Positions 11,271 through 23,302 of a stretch of 64,000 nucleotides of DNA are shown here, one piece after another; the stretch's first letter is position 1; every line of letters begins with the position of its first letter. Both the position numbers and the translations under genes were made by a program. The stretch comes from Septoria linicola (taxonomy: Eukaryota > Ascomycota > Dothideomycetes > Mycosphaerellales > Mycosphaerellaceae): positions 1,612,001 through 1,676,000 of the forward strand of contig CP099425.1 of assembly GCA_024114885.1 (NCBI GenBank), read 5' to 3'. The notes beneath the pieces were generated by a model. The model searched no databases. It worked only from the letters and a program-made list of their open reading frames with translations, and was not told the origin of the DNA.

Positions 11271-11928
11271 GATTGTGTTGTTCGTAGTATTGTGCTCCAA
11301 GCTGTGTGTTGTAAGTTATTCAATCAGCGGACAGGACGATGGTTGTCTAGGTGCATGGAATGCTAACGAAGGACAGAACGACTTATAAGTCTCCCGGACT
11401 GTTGCCCTCGGAACCAAAGACGGTGTGGTCGTTGAGCATGCATAGTCGCACGCAAAGGGACGTTGCAGTACGGTTAAAAGACAGTGTAGTACCAAAACGG
11501 ACGCTGCAGTACTAGAAAGGAACACTGCGCAGTCGATCCTCAAGGCCTATGCAAGGTCCTGCAGCTATGGTACGCACTGCCGTTTCTCCTCCCGCCAAGA
11601 CAGTCAGAGCGCACCATCGGTCTGCTTCGCAAGCAGCAGAGAGCAGATGGCGACTGTGCTGTGGGAAGACACCAGCACGAATGGTGGACCGAGAATCTGT
11701 AAGGAAAGTGGTGTCGTGCGGGATGCTGAGGTCATGGAGAACCAAAAGGTTAGAGGTCACAGGACAGTGATATGTCCTTTTGATAGGTATGGGTCGCCGT
11801 TCGCACCATTATCATCAGCATCATCCCAATTGGCCACAGCGGCGAATGCTTCAATGTAAGTTCCTTCTGCACGACGACAAGCATACCGCCTCACACAACA
11901 CCACCACCTCCTCTCCGCCACACATAAC
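11271..11928. other. Intergenic region, no gene recognised
   Basis: Lies between the divergent TNT-domain gene and the complex I subunit gene. The short frames at 11549-11859 show no domain or signal and mirror one another on the two strands. Confidence 0.5.
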
Positions 11929-12679
11929 ATGTCGTCGCCGCGAGCTTTGAGAGCGCTGGCGCGCTCGCGGCCTACATACTCCCTTCTCCACGCCGCGACC
12001 GGGCGTTCGGCGGCATTCTCGACAGGAGTGGTGAGGCAGCGAACACACGAGACGAGACCCGAAGGCCCGCCACCACAGGGCTTCAGAATACCCACGCCAC
12101 GCAAATGGAACGAGAACAAGGAGAGCATATGGGATGCCGCAGGAAAGTACTTCCTCCTCACCGAAATGGCGAGAGGAATGTACGTGCTGCTTGAGCAGTT
12201 CTTCCGACCTCCGTAAGTCCTTATACAGCCATTGAGCACGTCAAGTGGTGTAGGGAATGGAGGTACTCATAGATTAAACCAGATACACCATATACTACCC
12301 GTTCGAGAAGGGTCCCATCTCCCCACGCTTCCGTGGCGAACACGCGCTGAGACGATACCCGACCGGCGAGGAGCGCTGCATTGCCTGCAAACTGTGCGAG
12401 GCCATTTGCCCAGCTCAAGCCATCACAATCGAAGCTGAGGAGCGAGAAGACGGCAGCAGAAGGACTACCCGATATGACATTGATATGACTAAGTGCATCT
12501 ACTGCGGCTTCTGCCAAGAATCGTGCCCGGTGGACGCGATTGTGGAGAGCCCTAACGCAGAGTACGCAACGGAGACACGCGAGGAGCTCCTATACAACAA
12601 GGAGAAGTTGCTTGCCAATGGCGACAAGTGGGAGCCAGAGTTGGCCGCCGTGGCAAGAGCGGATGCTCCATACAGATAA
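11929..12679 (+). CDS. NDUFS8: NADH:ubiquinone oxidoreductase 23-kDa (TYKY) iron-sulfur subunit
   Basis: A peripheral-arm subunit of mitochondrial complex I that carries two [4Fe-4S] clusters (N6a/N6b) passing electrons toward ubiquinone. Two exons, 11929-12212 and 12283-12679, with a 70-base GTAAGT intron and exact phase, giving 226 residues. The N-terminus is a mitochondrial presequence rich in Arg, Ser and Ala. The two ferredoxin motifs are CIACKLCEAICP (Cys127, 130, 133, 137) and CIYCGFCQESCP (Cys166, 169, 172, 176). YYPFEKGPISPRFRGEHALRRYPTGEERC and the NAEYATETREELLYNKEKLL tail are typical of the subunit. All eight cluster cysteines are present. Confidence 0.96.
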
Positions 12680-14688
12680 ACCCGACATGATCAAGGTGGC
12701 GGACGGCGGCAGGATTAGATGAGATTCTGTTCGTGTATGAGAAGAAGGAGCCGCAATAGCGTATGCAGTTTTCTATGTCGTACACTGTCACAAATATTGT
12801 ACATACGAGCAGTACTTCCACCATGTCAGGTCCATGTGATGTCGCAACAAGTCGAGCTACCAATTGCAAGGCGCGGACATGTCAAGTGCCTTGAGCGCAA
12901 CGATTTTCAGTAAATGAGGCAGGCACGAGCTGCTCTGCTCTTGCCGTGCGTACCTACTCCATTCTGCCATTGTCTGTGCACTTGGTGGCAACCCTCTGTA
13001 CCTTTGATCTCAGCGAAGCCCTGCGACGTCTGCTTCATCCCAATCGAAGAGATCATATTGCTTTTGGACAACAATGTCACCTAGCCCTCGCCTCAGTGGG
13101 ATACCTGGGACAGGGCAATGGGCACCAACTGTTGGCTCAGCTGTGCTCCTATGACCATAGAAGCAGAACTCGAGCTGTCCGGTACGATCTGAGCGATATG
13201 TGCTGCCCAGATGCTCGAAGTGGATGGCGACTTCCGACTGCTCGTGATATAGCCGACGCCTTCGGACAGGTTGGCATATCAAAATTGACTTTCTCGCCTT
13301 GTACTAGACTCTGAAGGCTCTCGAGGCTACTCATAGCACGTTATATCAGCCATGCCACGCTGACGCCAATGCTGAAGCTCCATCTCCGTACAGTGGAAAG
13401 GCTGCTGTGAGAGGCACAACATCTCGCTGTTCCTGATGGGACTTCTTTTGCAAATGCGAGTCATCTAACACGATCAGTGCAATCGATCTGATTCCGGGAC
13501 TTGTCCTTTCCCATGGCAGGACACACTTGACGAAGATGCAGCAACGAGATATCCCGGCCATACGAGACCCTTCTAAGGACGATCGCGGGCAGTTTCATGC
13601 AATGTGGTCTGTGACAGTCTGACAAGCATAATCCGCCATCAAGATGCTGGTAACAAGTCACCTCTCAGGCGTTCCAAGCATAACAATGACAACGACGAAC
13701 TGTCGTCTGCAATGGCGAGGTCGGTCTCTCGGTTGCCGTCGGTCAACGCCAACTGATCCTCCTTGACAACCTTCCAGAAAGGGACTAGTTAGAAAGCCCA
13801 GCCGCTAGGACCTGCAACTGCCACGCGAGCTCGTGCTGCTGCTTGCGCTACTTCGCGTCGGACGATCTCCTGAAACTCAACCAATGTCAGTTCAGATAAT
13901 GCTCTGCATAAGGTGTTCAGCATTTCTCTACAGCCTGCTGGTCAGCATACTTGGACACACAATCGTAACATCGTCATCGAAGCGCCTGTGTAACTTGAAT
14001 GGCATCTTTTGAAACTGTTCTCATCGCAGTCGCGTGGGAAAATCACCAACCACGGACTAACTTAGATTAGGCTGTATCAGACTTTACCAGGGTCGAGGCA
14101 TTGGAGACACGCCAGTCCACCTCGACCACCAGCACGATCCCGCTGCTCCACGGTGTCCACTCCACGAACAGCTATTTCACCGAAACAGTTCTTCAGACGG
14201 CCTCTCCCTCACCGCGACGTTAACCCTTCCTCTTTCTCTCATATTCAATTCACTATACAAGATCTCTGCACGTTGTCTGGTAGAAGTATCGCCGACTGTC
14301 CAACGTTGAGCTTCGAAGCCCTGTCCAACGGCTAGACCATACAAGCAGCTTGCTCAACAACATTCTCAAAAGACATTTGGAGCTGCATTGTCGCACGAGA
14401 AACGAACATTTCAGTCTACCCAGGTGTAGCTTTGTGCTCATTACCACAAGCCAAGCATAGAAACGCCATACCAGGGTACCACCCGACACGAATCGTGGTC
14501 GTTGACGATCTTCCTCTCGCCCACGGACTACTGCACAGACGTTCCTTGCTCTACTCTTATCAAGCCACGACTACAAGAGCACGAACGCCTGGCACCTGCA
14601 CAAGTGCCTCCATCTTATAAGGCCTTCTTTTCAAGCTCACGAGTACACACGCATAGCTCCACAACCCGAACCACATTGAATAGCCACC
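12680..14688. other. Gene-poor stretch, probable long 5' leader at its end
   Basis: No supportable coding sequence. Frames at 12946-13314 and 13461-13661 occur on both strands and lack domains. From about 14100 to 14688 the plus strand becomes C/T- and A/C-rich, as in fungal promoters and long 5' untranslated leaders, ending at a strong start context at 14689. Confidence 0.45.
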
Positions 14689-14925
14689 ATGGGCCTCATC
14701 GACAAGATCAGAGCGAAGATGGAGATTCGTCGTCTCGAGCAGCGATATACACGACGAGAGAAAAGGTCGACATATGTCTCCGGCGCGCAATATGTCGACG
14801 GAGAATACGTCTACAACCAGAGCACAGGAAACAGCTCGAACTCGTCGAGCAGTTTTGGAAGCAACAATCAGAGCTTCGTGCCGGCCAACGGCAAAGGCAA
14901 TAGGATGTCTCGGCTCTTTGCCTAG
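14689..14925 (+). CDS. Small basic, Ser/Asn-rich protein (hypothetical)
   Basis: A 78-residue frame with an excellent start context (CCACCATGGG). The first 30 residues are strongly helical and basic (MGLIDKIRAKMEIRRLEQRY, then TRREKR). A YVSGAQYVDGEYVYN segment follows, then a Ser/Asn-rich low-complexity tail ending RMSRLFA. There is no signal peptide, no membrane segment and no cysteine. A CT-rich leader of several hundred bases precedes it, as expected for an expressed fungal gene. I do not recognise the family. The start context and upstream composition are the main reasons to accept it. Confidence 0.55.
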   Translation: MGLIDKIRAKMEIRRLEQRYTRREKRSTYVSGAQYVDGEYVYNQSTGNSSNSSSSFGSNNQSFVPANGKGNRMSRLFA

Positions 14926-15604
14926 ATGAAGGCAGCAAGCAAGAGACAGATTCCATGCGTAACACATTCGAAGAGTCGCAGCGTCCGGCCAAGGCACTAC
15001 GATTTGGTCAATGAGATCACACAACAATTGCACCGGACGTTACGGACGAGGCACCGTCGCGTCAAAATGCGGGGCCGAGCGCCCACGGATGGATGCACTC
15101 ATACCTTGATTGAACGCCACGAAGTGAATCATGCGAAGGTGGTCATTGCCATGATCGCCCCGCGGATAGCTATCGAAGTCGCGCAGAGACCACAGAGCTC
15201 CTCCGCGCGACCATCCAGCCACATTACCGGCGCCGCGCTCGAAGCACGAGCAACAGGACGGAAAAGTCGCGGCTGAGCGACGGCGAAGAGTCTGAGACCG
15301 GCTCAGATCACCATCATTATACCCATCTTTTATGTCATGAATGTCAAAGAGTGCTCTTATATGGGCTCTCTGCCACGGGACCAAGGAAACGTGGAGAGCA
15401 ATGTGTGGATAATGTACGATACAGACGTATACACGAAATGAGGAAAGATCCCAGGCGAATTAGAGCCGCGTTCCATCATCGTGGCGCAACCCCATCTGGA
15501 CAGCGGTGCATGCGACTCAAAGTTGACTTACAGCATGCCCTGATGTATAGAAACCCTCAGTGAGCGATCGATGCATATAGCATCTCCGCATCACAACTTA
15601 AAAA
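14926..15604. other. Intergenic region, no gene recognised
   Basis: Overlapping frames of about 115 residues on both strands (14926-15276, 15040-15384) look like shadows in GC-rich sequence. Nothing here is supported as a gene. Confidence 0.45.
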
Positions 15605-16633
15605 TTACAACTCTAAGCTCATCTTCGACAGATCTATACCAGACTTCTTGGCTGCCTCAGCCCTCTTCTCCTTCCTCAACCCAGCAGCTTCCTCGTCTGA
15701 AGCCAGCACAAAGTCATACGTCAACAACTTCGTCCCGACATCGACACCATACTTCTTCGCAACCGCCCCATCCACAGTCCCTAGATCCACGATCAAAGAA
15801 TCCTTCACACCAAACACAGGATCACTCGTCTCATACGGATCCCCTCGCGGGTACAGCGCCGTCACAAGCTTATCAAATCCAGGCGTCTCCAGCATAAAAT
15901 GGACATGTCCTGGACGATTCGGATGTCGATTCAGCATCCTGAGCATCTTACCCACTGGTCCATCGTCCGGAATTGGATACGGTACGGGCACCACAGCAGT
16001 GAAATAGAAAATCCCCTCGGCATCTGACCGGAGCACAGCACGCCCGTCAGGATGCTCGCGTTTGGGGTTCTGCACATCGTAGAATCCGTGCGAATCTCCT
16101 TCCCACACGTCGCATTGCACATTGGGTAGAGGGCGACCAGAGGTGTCTTTGACTGTACATAAGCAGAAGAGCCGTTCGGCACCAGGATCGTCGTGTAAGA
16201 CGTAGCCGTTCTCTGTAACGGGTGCATCCGCGGTATGGAAAGGTCCGAGGACTGTGCCTTCAGTAGCTTTGCCGATGCGAGGGTGGTCGATGGAGTCCAT
16301 GAGGAGACTGAGCCCGAGAGTATCAGATAACAAAATCATTTCCGCGCGGAGGTCGTCGCTGATTTGACCGACTGCTGTGAGGAATTTGATGCCGGTCATC
16401 CATTCTTCAGAGGTTAGTTGTGTTTCGCGGGCGAAGTCGTGGAGGTGGTGGACTAGGCGTTCGAAGATGAATTTTGTTCGTGGGTCGGAGCAGAGGTTGT
16501 TGAGGGTGACGACGTTTTCGGTGATGTTGTCTGTTGTGAGGTCTTTCATGGGTGGGATTTCTTTGGGGATTGGGGCGCATCTTGATGCTGAGCCGTTGGT
16601 CGAGGAGATGTGGCCGCTTGCTGAGGTGCTCAT
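15605..16633 (-). CDS. Intradiol ring-cleavage dioxygenase (hydroxyquinol/catechol 1,2-dioxygenase type)
   Basis: Single exon, 342 residues. Cleaves catechol-type rings between the hydroxyls with non-haem Fe(III), feeding lignin- and phenol-derived compounds toward 3-oxoadipate. An N-terminal dioxygenase helical domain (about 45-120, RTKFIFERLVHHLHDF...) precedes the beta-sandwich domain. The four iron ligands are present: Tyr185 (HGFYDVQ), Tyr219 (VPVPYPIP), His243 and His245 (RPGHVHFM). The helical domain and the GTVLGPFH segment favour hydroxyquinol 1,2-dioxygenase over protocatechuate 3,4-dioxygenase, but substrate is not decided by sequence. No signal peptide, so probably cytosolic. The C-terminus is Lys-rich (RKEKRAEAAKKSG). 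Confidence 0.92.
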   Translation of the reverse strand: MSTSASGHISSTNGSASRCAPIPKEIPPMKDLTTDNITENVVTLNNLCSDPRTKFIFERLVHHLHDFARETQLTSEEWMTGIKFLTAVGQISDDLRAEMILLSDTLGLSLLMDSIDHPRIGKATEGTVLGPFHTADAPVTENGYVLHDDPGAERLFCLCTVKDTSGRPLPNVQCDVWEGDSHGFYDVQNPKREHPDGRAVLRSDAEGIFYFTAVVPVPYPIPDDGPVGKMLRMLNRHPNRPGHVHFMLETPGFDKLVTALYPRGDPYETSDPVFGVKDSLIVDLGTVDGAVAKKYGVDVGTKLLTYDFVLASDEEAAGLRKEKRAEAAKKSGIDLSKMSLEL

Positions 16634-16930
16634 GTTTGCGGCTGTGCTACTAAGTGGTAGCTGGATGGAATGCTTCTAAACGATCACTCTGTTGAAGTGA
16701 TATGTGTTTTCTCAAACGGTCAGCTATTCTTCTAGATCTGGTTCTTGCTGACCTGATGAGGTAAATCCATAGCTCCAATGAGCCGCACCACCCGGCCAGG
16801 CTATGCTGGTTGAGGGGCACTCCGTCAATGTGGGGCATCAAGTTTTCGGCAGTTCTACGTGCATCATGCAGTGCTTACGGCAGAGATCACAGGCACTGAC
16901 TAAGAAACAGCGGGCTGTCATGCTATATTG

Positions 16931-17866
16931 CTATCTCCAAGTGGTTTCATCAAGAGCAGGATCAGTGCCCACGATACCAGGATTAGAACTGATCCAGTCC
17001 GTCACGTCACAGCACCTAGCTAACCATATATCGTTGCTATCCCTCTTTTCGGCAAGGTACTTGACCACATCCTCGAAGACTTGCAATCGTTCAGGTTTAT
17101 TGTTCAAGAAGGGATGGAAGAGAAAGGATAGATACCCTCCCTCGGCGATTGCACGATCAATCTGTGCAATGTAATGCTTCTTCAGAACCTCCTCCGTCTG
17201 TGGCTCTTCGGGCAGATCGCCTTTGATCTGTCGAAGCTTTCCGAATGTCTCCATATAGTAGTATGCGTCCACAGTAGACCAGCGAAATGGGAGAACAATG
17301 ATCGAGTCTTTGCCTTCATCGATGCTCACAATGGCCGCATCGTTGCCTGCCGGGCTGAGATACTTCAAAGCATATTCTCGAAACAGCTTTAGACTTCTCT
17401 CGCCATGTACGATGCCACCAGGTGGTCTGAAGCCCTTGTAGATATCTGTGATACCTTCACCTGGGGCTCCCTCTGCAAGAAAGCCTGCGAGACCTTCAGG
17501 GCCGAAGCTTCGCGCAATGTTCGCGTGCTCGACATCTGCGTCCTTCAATTTGCTCCAGGCTTCATGTCGCCAGGCATGCCAGCCGATCTCATGGCCAGCG
17601 GCAGCGATCTGCTTTGCGATGGCATCGGGATATACAGTCAAGTTCCAAGATTCGACGAAGTAGGTGGCCTTGATATCGTACTTCTTGAGTATTGACAAGA
17701 ATTGCGGAAGGACTTCTTTCACTGAAAAGTGATTGCCAATAGGTTGGTCCTCAGGCCATAGTCCTCTGTCGAGATCTGCTGCCTCTCCCATGTTGTCTAT
17801 GGTCAAGGCAATAGCGGCCTTGGCGCCATTGGGCCACGGCCCTTGATATTGAGATCCTGCAGACAT
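16931..17866 (-). CDS. Polysaccharide deacetylase family protein (NodB fold)
   Basis: A single exon of 311 residues from the ATG at 17866. The frame is open 21 codons further upstream to an ATG at 17929, but MSAGSQYQGPWPNGAKAAIALTID looks like the natural family start. NodB-homology features are the LTIDNMGEA first motif (Asp then Asn where many members have DD), the metal-binding GWHAWRHE (His-x3-His), the GFRPPGG motif and a late YLSFLFHPFLNN motif with the conserved His. The protein lacks a signal peptide. It resembles cytosolic PuuE/HpPgdA-like deacetylases more than secreted chitin deacetylases, so the substrate may be a small amide rather than a wall polymer. It is divergent from BUB1. 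Confidence 0.86.
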   Translation of the reverse strand: MSAGSQYQGPWPNGAKAAIALTIDNMGEAADLDRGLWPEDQPIGNHFSVKEVLPQFLSILKKYDIKATYFVESWNLTVYPDAIAKQIAAAGHEIGWHAWRHEAWSKLKDADVEHANIARSFGPEGLAGFLAEGAPGEGITDIYKGFRPPGGIVHGERSLKLFREYALKYLSPAGNDAAIVSIDEGKDSIIVLPFRWSTVDAYYYMETFGKLRQIKGDLPEEPQTEEVLKKHYIAQIDRAIAEGGYLSFLFHPFLNNKPERLQVFEDVVKYLAEKRDSNDIWLARCCDVTDWISSNPGIVGTDPALDETTWR

Positions 17867-18713
17867 TTTCTTCTGTGGCGCGCTCGTGTCGCTCGTTCTT
17901 ACATTGTTGGGGATACAGACTATACACAAATGTGTCTGCTATCCTGCAGCTGCAGCAGCTTCGAACCCAGGTCCACCGTCACAACTGCCGTCATTGGGCC
18001 AGGCCAAGCAACGGATCTCCCACCTCCGCAACTCGCACGAGGCCATCCGAAGTCGTAATGCGATCTAAAGTCATAAGCTTCATGCTATGTAGATCTGACG
18101 ACGCACTCATAGCATTGTAGATAAAGGCGAGGTTCATCAGCAAGGTTGAGGGAGGAAAGGAACCAACTCAAGCACGGTCTGGAAATCGCTCTCAGATTCT
18201 GAGGCAGTAAGGCTGCCATTTCTTCTCAGCCGACTCACATTGGATAGACTCTTACGGACTTTCAGCAGCAGTTCGCGGGTTCCAATTCAAGCTCCAAGCT
18301 GAAAGTCATCCAAACGCTACAATTGTTGTTGATGAGCAGAGGGGATGTACGGAGGTTTACGTGCACAAGGAATGGCAAGGGAGTCCGGAGATCAATCAGC
18401 CGCCTATCAGCTTGTTGTAGTGGAAGTTGATGGAAGGGGAACCGCTGGTCGCTGATCGCAGGACACTTCCAGGCACGGCATTTCTGTATGATAGCAGCAG
18501 TAACTAGTCGTATTGAAGTGATGTGCAAGATGAAATTGTTCAGAGGCAACGGTACATGAGTACATCTGGTTGCGCCGCCAGGGTCTGGAGTGTTTTGCGC
18601 TAGTGAAGCACGATAAACACAACGGCCATCCGCGACCTCCACTTTGCGATGCGTGATGAATCTCTGATATTCACCCCTTGTGCCTCTACTAACCCACAGC
18701 GCGAATAGTCGCA
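17867..18713. other. Divergent intergenic region
   Basis: Separates the deacetylase and BUB1 starts. The antisense frame 18262-18714 (minus) covers the BUB1 upstream region and has no recognisable domain. No separate gene is supported. Confidence 0.5.
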
Positions 18714-21700
18714 ATGGCGCAACAGGATGAGCTGATTGACTTTTCGATCATCGAAGGTGCGTAACAATCGAGCGAAGCACTCTGGGTATAGAGCACAGAA
18801 TGCTAACAGACGACCTTTTCACAGCGAGTAAAGAGAACATTCAGGCCATCCCATCCGGCAGATCCGCGAGAGCGCTGGCACAGCTGTATTCGCCGCCTCT
18901 ACTGGGCGCGCAGGCCTCTCCCAACGACCAGCATGCGGGGAAACGCGCGCAATTCGAGACGGAACTGGCCAACATTGACGAAGCCGACGACCCTCTCGAT
19001 GTCTACGACCGATACGTGAAATGGACAATGGACACATATCCGTCGGCACAAGCGACGCCGCAGTCACAATTGCTGCCTCTGCTCGAACGCGCGACCAAAG
19101 CGTTCCAATCATCGAAGGACTACAAGAACGACGTGCGATATCTCAAAATATGGCTGCACTACATTCGCTTCTTCTCCGACGCCCCACGCGAGGTCTTCGT
19201 GTTTCTCGCGCGACATGGAATCGGCGAGAGATTGGCGTTGTACTATGAAGAGTTCGCTGCATGGCTGGAGAATGCTGGGAGGTGGAGCCAAGCAGAGGAG
19301 ATTTACAAAATGGGCATCGAGAAGGAGGCACGACCTTCAGAACGGCTGATGCGCAAATTTGGAGAGTTCGAGAGGAGGATGGACGCGCGACCAGAAGACG
19401 CCACGGAGCCATCGAGCCCTGCTCTGCCTGCAGCACGACCAGCACTGGCAGCGAAGACAGATCCCTTCGCTGCGACGCCATCTCCCGCACAACAACAACA
19501 AAGCCGGGCCACAGGCGGCAGCAAAAAGCCTAAAATGGCCATCTTCACAGACAGCGGCGAGGACTCACGGCCAGCTTCTGGAAACAGCTCAAAAGGCTGG
19601 GACACCATTGGCACACTTGCAGATCGCAAGAAGGAAAACACCACAGAGGCAAAGCCAATGGCGGGGCAGAAACTCATGGCCGGCAAAACCAACACAGGCA
19701 TGCAGAAGATGATGATTTTCAAGGACCAGGTAAGTCGATCCCCCGCTTATGGCAATCATTCACGTATTTACGGATGCAGGACTAAATATCGCGTGTTTCG
19801 TAGTCTTCCCGATCAATGCCACGACATCTTTCATCACACTCTTCATCGAGTAGTAATCATGATCAGCAGTGCGTGTTCAACGAAAGAACTGGTAGGCTAG
19901 AATGTGTATTTGTGAATTTAGAGGCTGTCTATCCAGAAGCCGGTAATCTAGCTATGGAGTATTGCTTCGAGGAGCTGCGAGCGCGACATCGAGGATGGCT
20001 CAACAAGGATGGAAAGAGGAGCAAAATCGAGAAGCAGAAGACCCTGGCGAAGAACGACTCGTTCGACATACAGCTGGACACACCAACACCTCTACAGGAC
20101 AATAGTACAGAAGAAAAAGACGAAAAAGCTCCCGTTGTGAAGCCTGTCACGAAAGAGAAGCCGTTCAAGATCTTCTCTGATGCCGAAGAAGAGACGCCCG
20201 AGTCACGTCCCACACCGAAACAGAAAGCCTTTGAGATATTTGAAGACACAGACCTGGAGCCGAAACAGCAAAGCAGAGACGAACAGCCTGCTCTTGCTGC
20301 AAAGTTTACAAAGACTTTGGCATTGAACGACGAGAATGACGAGAACACGCCGCCTTCGAAGCAGGAGATGGACGCTGCGAAAAAGGCGAGACGCGAAGAA
20401 CGCGCGAACCGAACGCGAAAAATCAAAGTGATGGAAGTGAAGCACATCAAGAATGAAACACAAACCATTAAGCTCAACATGGACTCGCCGCCAAAATCCA
20501 AACCAAAGCGCAGGAAGTCTGTCGCTCCTGAGCCAACCATGACGATCAACACGAAAGAGGCCATGGATGAGATCTATGGTATCTTCAGCGCGCCATTGCC
20601 TTCTCAGTCAGAGCAGCAGCCGGAAGAGGAGTCTGAAGAGGACAGCAGTGACGAGAGTGAAGATGACGAGGACGACTACACGATCGGTGATGAGAGCACA
20701 GCGACCGGCAAGCTATCAGCGCCAGCAAGCGAGTACGGCGACGAAACACGGAACGAGCTTCTGGACGCGCAACGAGATGATGATCGAACCGACGTGTCAG
20801 CATGGTCGGACTTTGACACTGGAAAGCACGTGCCAAAGGAGGAGGATGACAGCGGCCTCGCCTCCGCTCAGACAACACAACAGGACGTCTATGATCAGAC
20901 CGATGAGGCTGTGACGCCAGTCGACCAAGAGAACCCGCAGACCCGATATGTGCCTGTGGCGCCGGAAGACTATGAACCTCCCGTCATGCAGATGCGTAAC
21001 ATGAATATGCTGCCGAATCATAGGCTTCCGTTCATGACGCCAATCGTTGAACAGACCGAGTCATCCTTGGGCATACCTACGCAGAGACCAGAGAAGGACT
21101 ATTTTGGCGCGAAGACTCCCAGCAGGAAGAACGGTATGACCCAAGACTTTGACGATGAGGAAGACGAGGAGCCCCCAAGCAGTCCGTTTGATGATGTGAC
21201 CGCTGACATGGAAGAAGACAAGCGTAGGGTACTTCAGCCGATTCGGACAAAGAGCACGAAAGGCACCTTGTCGCTGGGTCAGGGGACATCGAAAGCGCAG
21301 ATTGATGCGAAATTCGAAGCGCCAGCCACAGCAGATGCAGTCCAAAAAGGACCAATAGTCAAAGACCTTCAGTGCAATCCGATGGATCCGTACCTTCGTC
21401 AAAGTATCTTGTCGCAGATGCAGCCTTCTCTGACCACATATGAAGGCTACCATGAACATCTCGATGCTGTGTCAGGGAAGACTGCCGAGATCAAGAAGTA
21501 CATCAAGCAGTTGCAAGCGTCGCGAAAGAGCCAAAGCCAGACCCAGGAGAAGACAACTTCGATACCGCCGATGGTCGCATTTCCAGGAGCAGGTGGCATC
21601 TACACAATTAAGCGAGAGCTCGGGGCCGGTACTTTCGCTCCCGTGTATCTCGTTGAGAACAGCGCGGCCGCATCTCTGGAGGAACGCGAAGATCTTCTTG

Positions 21701-22686
21701 GGGACGACGAGGATGAGCAAGAAGTGTCCAATGCCTCTCGTCTCGGAAAGCTCACCCACAGGAGACCACTCGAGGCGATCAAGATGGAAGAGCCTCCGTC
21801 CACGTGGGAGTTCTACATCTTGCGCGCTACACATCGAAGACTAGGTGTTAGTCGCGCTTCAGAATCGATCGTCAAGGCTCATGAGATGCATCTCTTCCGT
21901 GATGAGTGCTTCCTGGTGGAGGAGTACCGCGACCAGGGTACTCTTCTCGACCTTGTCAACATTGCTCGTCTCGAATCTGGATCTGGAGGCGGCATGGACG
22001 AGATGCTGGCCATGTTCTTCAGCATCGAGTTGCTAAGAACTGTCGAAGCAATGCACACAAAGAATCTGATCCATGGCGACTTAAAGGGCGACAATGTGCT
22101 TGTCCGATTCGACGACCCAGGCATGGAAACCGACTGGAGCCCAACTTACTTCCCATCTGGTGCGCACGGCTGGTCCGCCAAAGGCGTCTGCCTGATCGAC
22201 TTCGGCCGAGGCATCGACATGAAGCATTTCGAAGAGAAGGTCGCCTTCATCGCAGACTGGAAAACCAGCGAAGCCGACTGCGCTGAGATGCGTGAGCTTC
22301 GTCCCTGGACATATCAAATCGACTACCACGGTCTTGCTGGAATCGTGCATTCTTTACTCTTTGGGAAGTACATGGAGACCTCCGCAGACAAGAACGCGAG
22401 TCTTGGTCATGGCGCAACGAAGACGTATAGGATACGAGAGTCGTTCAAGCGCTATTGGCAAACGGAGATCTGGGCCGAGTTGTTCGCGTTGCTGTTGAAT
22501 CCGCTGAGTCATGTGGAACATGAAGACGGGAAGAGGATGCCTGTTGTCAGGAGTCTGAGAAGCTGCCGCGAGAGGATGGAGACTTGGCTGGAGGAGAACT
22601 GCGAGAGAGGGATTGGGTTGAAAGGCATGATTTCTAGGATGGAAGGTGCTATCAGGGAGAAGAAGCGGAGGAGTGTGAGGTCTTGA
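18714..22686 (+). CDS. BUB1: Spindle assembly checkpoint serine/threonine kinase BUB1
   Basis: A kinetochore kinase that phosphorylates histone H2A and recruits checkpoint proteins. Three exons: 18714-18756, 18810-19729 and 19804-22686, with introns of 53 and 74 bases and exact phases, giving 1281 residues. A KEN box (Lys22-Asn24) precedes the Mad3/BUB1 TPR domain (about 40-190; RYVKWTMDTYP, YLKIWLHYIRF). A GLEBS/CDI-like segment RLECVFVNLEAVYP follows, then LRARHRGWL. A long acidic disordered middle carries many Lys/Glu/Asp runs. The C-terminal kinase domain has the glycine loop GAGTFAPVYLVEN (about 924), a Lys in LEAIKME, the catalytic HGDLKGDNVL (about 1078) and LIDFGRG. The tiny first exon is supported by the donor GTGCGT and the acceptor CTAACAG. 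Confidence 0.93.
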
Positions 22687-23302
22687 GGAGGTTTATGAGG
22701 CGTTGAAACGGGTGATACCAGGGTTGCTTTGAGGTTCTTGCGATGATTGTACAGATTTTCGTATCTTCTTAGTAGCTGTGCTGTGGCATAGCTGATTGTT
22801 CTGAATCAACTCAATATAAGAGTCGACCTTCCGTGTCTTGCTCGAGCGGGCTGATGTGAAGCGCTCAGTCTGACTTGCTGATTTATGAGTACGAAATCAA
22901 GTTTTCCGGCGGAAATGCGGATATCTCAAAGACCGATCGGAGCCTCCTACACTTCTACCAAGACCTCTTTGACAGCCACTCCGCGTTTAGTCGACGACTT
23001 TTTCCACTACTTTTTGGCCGACTAGACGCCCAAGAGACACCAAATACCGCTCGGCAGATCGCTGCAAGATCGCCCGAGTGGTAGAATGCGGATACCCAAG
23101 CACGACATCGGCATAGCGTCGGCGTATGCGAACATACCCATGCCACATAGCCAGCAAGGTACAAGTGGGCTGTTTTGGAGGGGCAGTATTTGGGGTGAAT
23201 GACTATTGTATTGTTGTCTTCACTTTTTGATTCCTGTTTCTTTTGCTTTGGACCAACACCTACATCACTTTGAAGAAAATCACTTACTAAGAACAACTCA
23301 TC
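22687..23302. other. Intergenic region, no gene recognised
   Basis: Lies downstream of BUB1 and upstream of the aldo-keto reductase. The antisense frame 22955-23656 overlaps the reductase and lacks features. Confidence 0.5.

Noticed and set aside
17940..17980. GGGTTCGAAGC on the minus strand, resembling a tRNA B box
   Set aside because: No matching A box, acceptor stem or cloverleaf could be found around it. No tRNA gene was recognised in the window.
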